In this document: positions 58,283 to 64,000 of the stretch, piece by piece
Layout: every line of letters begins with the position of its first letter
Numbering within the stretch: position 1 is the stretch's first letter
From: Membranipora membranacea
Taxonomy: Eukaryota; Bryozoa; Gymnolaemata; Cheilostomatida; Membraniporidae
Assembly (NCBI GenBank): GCA_914767715.1
Contig: OU612075.1
Coordinates: forward strand, 16,492,001-16,556,000
Length of the DNA: 64,000 nt
Direction: 5' to 3'
The notes under the pieces: generated by a model
What the model saw: the letters and a program-made list of their open reading frames with translations, nothing else
Databases searched by the model: none
Told to the model about the DNA's origin: nothing
Made by a program: the position numbers and the translations under genes

Positions 58283-58350
58283 GCTAGCGTGGCTGAGTGG
58301 TTGGAGTGCTTGATTTCATTGCGAGAGGCCCGAGTTTAGTACAGTGAAGC
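58283..58350 (+). repeat. tRNA-Ser/Leu-like fragment
   Basis: GCTAGCGTGGCTGAGTGGTTGGA matches the A-box/D-arm of type-II tRNAs, and GAGGCCCGAGTTTAGTAC is a poor B-box. There is no full cloverleaf, so it may be a SINE head. Confidence 0.35.
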
Positions 58351-59044
58351 CAGATTAAAAAAGTAAGGAGCATGGGGAGGACCCCTCATTTTTATATAAT
58401 ATATATAAATATACCAAAATTATAACATGTTTGTTGTGCTATATTCTTTGGCTGTATTCACTGAGAATAATTGTGGGGGAGTTCTGCCACATAATAGGAC
58501 AACAATACTCAGGCTGTCTAGCTCATAGGTGGTATGAAAAGGACAGCCATTTTAATTTGCACTTATAATGACATCGCATATAAACTCAATCCACAACCTG
58601 AGTGTATGTCATCCACACCCCTGAAGTTTTGTGGCATTCATGATCGCAGCATTTCTAGTTATTATTATCCACTTTTTATTATAAATAAATGTTATTGAAT
58701 AAAAATTTGGTTGGTTGAGGGCACTCTAGACACCAGGAAACATACCTGGTTTGATAAAGATAGTAAAATAAAACAAAATTAGGTTCTTTTTAATATATAT
58801 ACCTTATTATAATCACTGACCAATGAGGCCATGTGAAAATGGTTGATGCAATAAAAATGTATATATATTAAAAGAAGGAATGGAATTAAATGAATTTTTT
58901 GAAAAGCAGTTTATCATAGAATGCAGAATTACCACCATGCTGAGACGGCTGAAACCGCACACATGATCCTCGTAGGATTGAACTTTGTAAACATATCGCA
59001 GACACAATACATTTAAATGTACGCTGAGTTCTTCAAGTCTGACT

Positions 59045-59215
59045 GGTGTGAGGTTCCTTCCTCAGACTTGGCGAAGAACGGCGCTCAAACAGATGAAGGT
59101 ACACAACATCAAGTCGTGGGCGGAGGCTGGCGAGATGGCGAGAGATCGAGAAAGATGGAAGGGAAAGGAGAAGGCGATTCTGGCGCAATATTCCACTAGG
59201 AGTTCTGCAACATAA
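59045..59215 (+). mobile_element. LINE polyprotein C-terminal fragment
   Basis: One frame reads WRRTALKQMKVHNIKSW, AEAGEMARDRERWKGKE, KAILAQ and ends in TAA at 59213. The S-W-x-EA-x3-A-x-DR-x-RW pattern is typical of the extreme C-terminus of non-LTR retrotransposon reverse transcriptases. Confidence 0.6.
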
Positions 59216-60512
59216 GTCAAGTAAGTCAAGAGTTCTTCAATGTTAAGTTAGGACAGTCTTACATCATAGTCGTCTATAAGGGGTAAAATAGTTATTGTGC
59301 ACACGCTTTGACTGGACTTTGACTGACATCTCACCTATCTACGCTCACACATGGGATATTAATCATAGACAAATACATTTGCAGTGGAAATATGTATGGT
59401 TTAATATAACTAACACTACTTATACTCCTTTTGTAAAAAGACCAGAAAATATTATGAATTTGGGCAGCTTTGGTTCTACAATGTGAACAACAGTGACTCA
59501 AAGGCGTCCAACACAAAGTTGCATTCTATTTTCAGTAATGCAAATCTGGGTATTGAGATTGTTAGGGTTGACCAGTTAACCAGTTAAAAATTAAAGTTAG
59601 TGCAGCTCTGGTAAGTAGATTCAACTCATCAATAGATGACATAGACATAATAGATTTATTTACGTATATCTATGTATATGGTTTAAGATGTTTATGGTAG
59701 ATGGCCAGATGGTATCCTAACTGTGGAAAGCTTTTAGAATCCATTCCATTCTCAGTTGTAGACAAAAGATATTGAAAGAGTCATCCAGCTTTTCTTTGTA
59801 GAATTACCTATTTCATGGCTAGGCAACATCCACCCATAAAAATGAATTTACCTCAACACCCACAATATTCCGCCATATACTTTATGACGTTTAACTTTAC
59901 AACCCACTTGACTGCCTTTACCCGACTCAAGTTACCTGGCAATCATATTTAAATCTTCAGTTTAATGCATTGACCGATCAATGGTTATTCACTGATCGCT
60001 CAATAGAATGAAATCCATAACATGATCACGGAAATAATTATGGCTGACTGCTTGTAATCACATTGGTATGGGATCGCTTTGGCTTATTCAAGTAAGTTCT
60101 GTCATTGGAGACGAAACAGGAATTTTTGGGGTTTTATGGCAGTTGCCTGTAGTACAAATAAGCGGTAGGCACTGAATTAAATTCTTCTCATGGAACGGAA
60201 TTATCAGGATAGCCTTATACAGTTAGAACACTCAACACAGGGGTTGATCTGACATTGATCTGATTGGCTGTCCCCACTAGCACATATAACATAGCCTGAG
60301 AAGTTATCTTGTGTAAAAAACTGCAAACAGTAATAAAATGCCTTCCATGTCATTGATTTGGGCTTTCCTAGAATGCTACTCGGGACTGGCTTTTTTTGTG
60401 AGCCCTTTGTTTGGCAAAAGAAAGCTAACGATGCTATTCCAGATATGAAATTCAATGGCGGTAGGTTTTTAAACATTTGAATAATATAAAATTATAATAT
60501 TTCTTTTCACAG

Positions 60513-60773
60513 ATTTATCCAATAATCTCACCAGGCCACCAGAGGATAGTCAGTGATTGCGACTGATATCCGATAATCATGCAGGGAGGATGTATCATAG
60601 CTATCGTTGTGGCTGGGCTTTTAGTGACCTCTGCAGTGGTCTCTGTTATAATCTTTGTATTCGTCTTTAATAAGGTCTCAGAAGAGGTAGACGACACACA
60701 GCAAGCTATCAAAGATAACGTCAATAGATTCGATGATAACTCAGAGATACAGAACTGGGCCCAATTCAAATAG
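60513..60773 (+). pseudogene. PPxY two-span family, second-exon remnant (copy c)
   Basis: TTTTCACAG/ATTTATCCAATAATCTCACC matches the exon-2 start of copy b at 55274, and the intron upstream also shares a block (GCAGTTGCCTGTAGT, 55097 and about 60139). The frame hits TGA in GAT-AGT-CAG-TGA. A new ORF from ATG at 60579 encodes a strong membrane helix (IIAIVVAGLLVTSAVVSVII) and a polar tail of about 35 residues. No Pro-rich first exon is found upstream. Confidence 0.6.
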
Positions 60774-62751
60774 CAAATATGTAACACCAATTAGATAACT
60801 GCCAAATTGTAAAATATTAATTTTTTTATACTGCCGAGTGGATATATCAATAATTTAGTCACTAGAAAGTTCTTTCTTAATTCATCCAGCTCATAACAGG
60901 AATACAAATATATCTCAACTGATCACAAAACTTTGGCTGTCTGTGAAACATTAAACTGTTCTAAGAATTCTCGCGAACTTACACCAGATACCAACATATT
61001 TAGTTAACGCATCAACACTATGTAAAACTTATTATGTAGTTTGATTCTATGGATCAAATTAGGGGCTGTCGGAGGGGGGGGGAAGAGTCTGAAGGTTCAG
61101 ACTAGGTTAAATGTTGGATAGTTTCTGTTTCTGATTTTTTGAGTACATTATTTAGAAATATTAACCTAAGTAATCCTTACAGAGTTAAAAACTAATACCA
61201 CCATTGCTAAACTGTTCAACAAGTCTACCATTGACTTTTCGTTCTTTGTCTTTAACTCCTTGGTTAAACTCTCTTGTTTTAAGCAAAGGATGCTTTTGCT
61301 ATGGTAATTGTATTTTCTTTTTTTTTGGCATTAAATGTTAAGATTTTCCAAAAAGAAAAATTTAGCTTGCAGAATACAGTATCAGAAGAAAACAGAAAGT
61401 ACGCGTAGGTTGACATGAATATGTGAAATTGACCATCGCCCTATCTTGAATTAAACAACTTAATCAAGGGTTCACAGAAGCATCAACAATAAGATATATT
61501 CACCCACATATGCACCCTACATTGTTGATAACAACTTCTGAATTCTATATATAATGGACATGTTTTTCATTTCTTCGAAATTTTTTATCATATTCACTTG
61601 ATGACCTGATACAGTGTAAGCTGGTTAATTCAGACTTGATAATTCAGAATTCCTGTTAATTCAGACAAGTAAAATTGGTCCCTTCAGCCAGATCTCGATG
61701 AATTCTAACGTCACTTAATTCCGACCGCTTAATTAGGACAAATTTTTGTGGTCCCCAGGGGTTTGAATTAAGTGAACTTTGCTGTATTTTGAAGGGTCCT
61801 TCAAGGTAATAGCTGAGTATTGCTTGCATTACCCAGAAACTTAATCCATAAATTAAAGGAGGGTAGAACAAGCTGAAGTATAAATTAACCATTGACCAAA
61901 AGATAATGGATGGTCGGTGCACAACATCATCAAGGTTAAATATAATTTATTTCTGTATAGTGGAGTTAAAGTCAAGTTAGGGTTCTAAGAATTGTTTTGT
62001 TCCTTCTTTTTCGAAAATTCGAGTCCCCAATTTCAAGCTTGTAATCAACGGGGTTAAAAATTTTGTTCGGGGCTATGAACCTTTGCATATTTTAAGATAT
62101 TCGAATACCCGCTGTGATCAAGTGATGAATAGTTTGATTTGGTCACTTACTGAAGATAGAGATGAATGCAAAGATCTTCAGAGGAGTGAGGCATAGATTT
62201 GCGAGTTCATCCGAGGATTCTTTTCATTATGCAGAAGGTCACACAAGGGGCCATAAACAGCGGAACATTCAGTGTGAATGAGATACCAGCCAATAGTACT
62301 GCATCCAGGCACACTAATTTCGAGATTACACTATTAGTATGTGTATCTCTGATCGATAGAGCTTCTGTCGCAAATATTGAGCACCTACATTTGGCTGAAA
62401 GAGAGGACAACTTTAATTTGATCACAGACATGATCGAAACAGAATTACCTAGCTCTGCATTATTAGTTCTCTTTTACTGAGCTTAGGCTAGCAATTCACA
62501 GTTTCGATGTCACTTTTCTTGTCAAAAATATGTGCTAAATGCTCTTCTAAACTGTTAAAAGGTGATATCAGATTTTCTAAATATAAATTAGAATATTTTA
62601 ACAAAGAATGAGAAAATGATAAGTGTATATCCAAAAGTTTGGGTAATCATCCATACGTCTCCTAAATACTGAATTTCAGCTGCACTCAAGCTAAGTGAAT
62701 TAATTCACTCTCTATCGATCAGAGATATACATGCAATAGTATATCACGTCA
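60774..62751. other. Gene-free stretch
   Basis: It holds a pogo-like MITE at 61610-61786 and arms of an inverted repeat at 62335-62366 and 62708-62734 (GTATCTCTGATCGATAGAG and inverse). No coding signal is convincing. Confidence 0.5.
61610..61786. mobile_element. Pogo/Tigger-like MITE
   Basis: Ends TACAGTGTAAGCTGGTTAAT and the inverse of ATTAAGTGAACTTTGCTGTA share the TACAG...TTAATTC form typical of pogo-type termini. The interior is rich in AATTCAGAC motifs. Confidence 0.65.
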
Positions 62752-63769
62752 TCAGTGTGGCATCCAGGGCAAGTACCTATGAAAAGAAAAAAAGAAAGTT
62801 CATCAAAATAAGTAAGGGAAGGGCCCACCTGTTCTGTGAGGTTCTCACCTCATCTTTATATTAAATTTTTCAGGATGCCGGGCAGCTGTCAATTTTAAAG
62901 AATAAATTTTTGATCCATTAATTTATTATTTAACTCATTGGCTACAGGCTGATTTTTTGGAATTACTAACTTTGAATTATTTTATCTTATCTCATGCACT
63001 AGACTTAGAAATCATTGTAATACAATAATTTTATTACCCATCATACTCTGATCAGTGTGTTAACACCTGGACTTTGGTGTGTTTAATTTTCCCCTCACTA
63101 TTTATCACCACAATAACAGATCATTGACTGACTCCATTAATTTCTACCTTGCATCCACAACTCACCTGATACATCCTGCGTAGAGAGCGAATAGCGGTAT
63201 TAGTATCGGTTTAGTGCGTGTCAAGGTGAACAGGAACACTATGGTGAAAAGTATCTGTGGGAAGAGATGAAATCAAACAACATTATAACTGCTATTGTCA
63301 TCTTTCTTGACTTTCCCTGTTTGGTTTTCAACTAAAACTCAATACCCTCTGATGGTAAATGATAAGAATCTTCAACTTCAAGACTCACACAAAACAGTTT
63401 AAAATATCAAGATTTTTGTTAATAGTAGTTGATATCGCTAGCTTTTCTATAGTATTTATCATTCGTACCGCAGTTACCCAAAGGCCTACCTCTACAAACC
63501 TGAAGGTGACTCATGGTACAATTCAAGTTTGTGCAGGACAGTCAACTCCTTATCACTCATAGTCATTGTATAAGGGGGATAATTTCTAAAGGTATTAATG
63601 ATTTTTATCTTTATCTGTATTTTTATCAGTACAGCAGTACTTAGTGTCTGACTATAAACTACTTTGTGCTAAGATGTCACTTACCTGAAAATCCATGTCA
63701 ACCAAATTTGCCGGATGCAGAATACACAGTATGTTGGTGAGAAATTAACCCTCCTTCAAAGTAACTTGC
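62752..63769 (-). CDS. Candidate 41-residue membrane microprotein, three exons
   Basis: Exons 63685-63769 (5' UTR plus MDFQ from ATG 63694-63696), 63166-63254 and 62752-62776 are joined by good GT-AG sites (GTAAGT, GTGAGT donors) with phases 0 and 2. The product has two hydrophobic stretches, ILFTIVFLFTL and ILIPLFALYAGCI, separated by TRTKP, and ends RYLPWMPH. An in-frame TAA precedes the ATG without another Met between. It would be a small hairpin or single-span membrane protein. I do not recognise it. Support comes from splice signals only. Confidence 0.45.
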
Positions 63770-63785
63770 CTGTAAGAGAAATATT

Positions 63786-64000
63786 ACGGCTAACTACAAC
63801 TTAGAACAAACATTATCAACTAGGGCTAGGAATCTCACTCCAAAAGGAAAGGGAAATATGCAGCAGAAAACACATTCACAGCCAAAAAACTTAAAATATA
63901 TGATATAAATTTTATTTGCTGATATAGTTAGTCATTAGGACATATGAGGCCATGCACAACTATAGCAGAACAATCAAGTGAATTTGTTAAAAATAATATT
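63786..64000. other. Right edge, nothing recognised
   Basis: It may contain the upstream part of the microprotein transcript. No feature is visible. Confidence 0.4.

Larger units (their letters stand above)
55447..60512. other. Gene-poor stretch with MITE, LINE and tRNA-like fragments
   Basis: No gene is visible over about 5 kb. Identified pieces are at 57090 (tRNA-like), 57372-58217 (MITE family), 58283 (tRNA-like) and 59045 (LINE tail). Near 57994-58020 an 11-bp-stem hairpin reads AGAGGCGGAGA...TCTCCGCCTCT. Confidence 0.6.

Noticed and set aside
60204-60476. Cys-containing minus-strand ORF
   Set aside because: It overlaps the duplicated intron of the PPxY family and shows no recognisable Cys pattern.
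62199-62480. Overlapping ORFs on both strands
   Set aside because: No domain, start context or splice support. They coincide with one arm of an inverted repeat.

Overview
The window is eukaryotic and animal. It is AT-rich, with interrupted genes, GT-AG introns of roughly 0.1-1.5 kb, AATAAA signals, microsatellites and many short fold-back (MITE-like) elements. The domain set (WSC, vWA, long EGF arrays, one-domain-per-exon TSP1, NHL propellers, WDR55) suggests an early-branching metazoan; a demosponge is my best guess, but this is inference from style, not from a marker gene.

Layout. (1) About 1-18.8 kb, minus strand: the 5' 21 exons of a very large secreted or membrane-anchored mosaic protein. 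In order: signal peptide, Cys-rich segment, chitin-binding-like segment, WSC, vWA, WSC, a third WSC-like unit, about seven EGFs with roughly one exon each, then one 2.7-kb exon holding about 24 more EGFs and running off the left edge. (2) 18.8-20 kb: gene-free stretch between two divergent genes. (3) 20-24.3 kb, plus strand: a complete WDR55 orthologue (ribosome biogenesis). (4) 25.7-30.8 kb, plus strand: copy 1 of a secreted NHL-propeller gene, broken in its 5' half and open in its 3' half. (5) 31-34.3 kb: downstream duplicated sequence and a broken copy of the last WDR55 exon. (6) 36.9-42.2 kb, minus strand: a gene of tandem thrombospondin type-1 repeats, one per exon, ending in a basic tail. 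(7) 43.4-48.1 kb, plus strand: copy 2 of the NHL gene, open through exon 5 and stopped by a TAA at the start of exon 6. (8) 50.3-60.8 kb, plus strand: a small family of two-membrane-span proteins with a Pro-rich PPxY N-terminus, two intact copies and one or two remnants, mixed with MITEs and LINE tails. (9) 62.7-63.8 kb, minus strand: a three-exon candidate gene for a 41-residue membrane microprotein.

Themes. The EGF/WSC/vWA and TSP1 genes suit matrix or adhesion roles, and the NHL genes encode secreted beta-propellers. A segmental duplication (about 25.70-32.05 kb against 43.41-49.2 kb) carries the NHL gene; comparing its copies reveals a 54-bp hairpin insertion with a 9-bp target duplication and an empty paralogous site. 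A dispersed 365-bp element occurs twice, each copy with its own 8-bp target duplication. Exon borders were placed by eye from splice consensus and phase, so they may be off by a base or more. Unresolved joins are stated.
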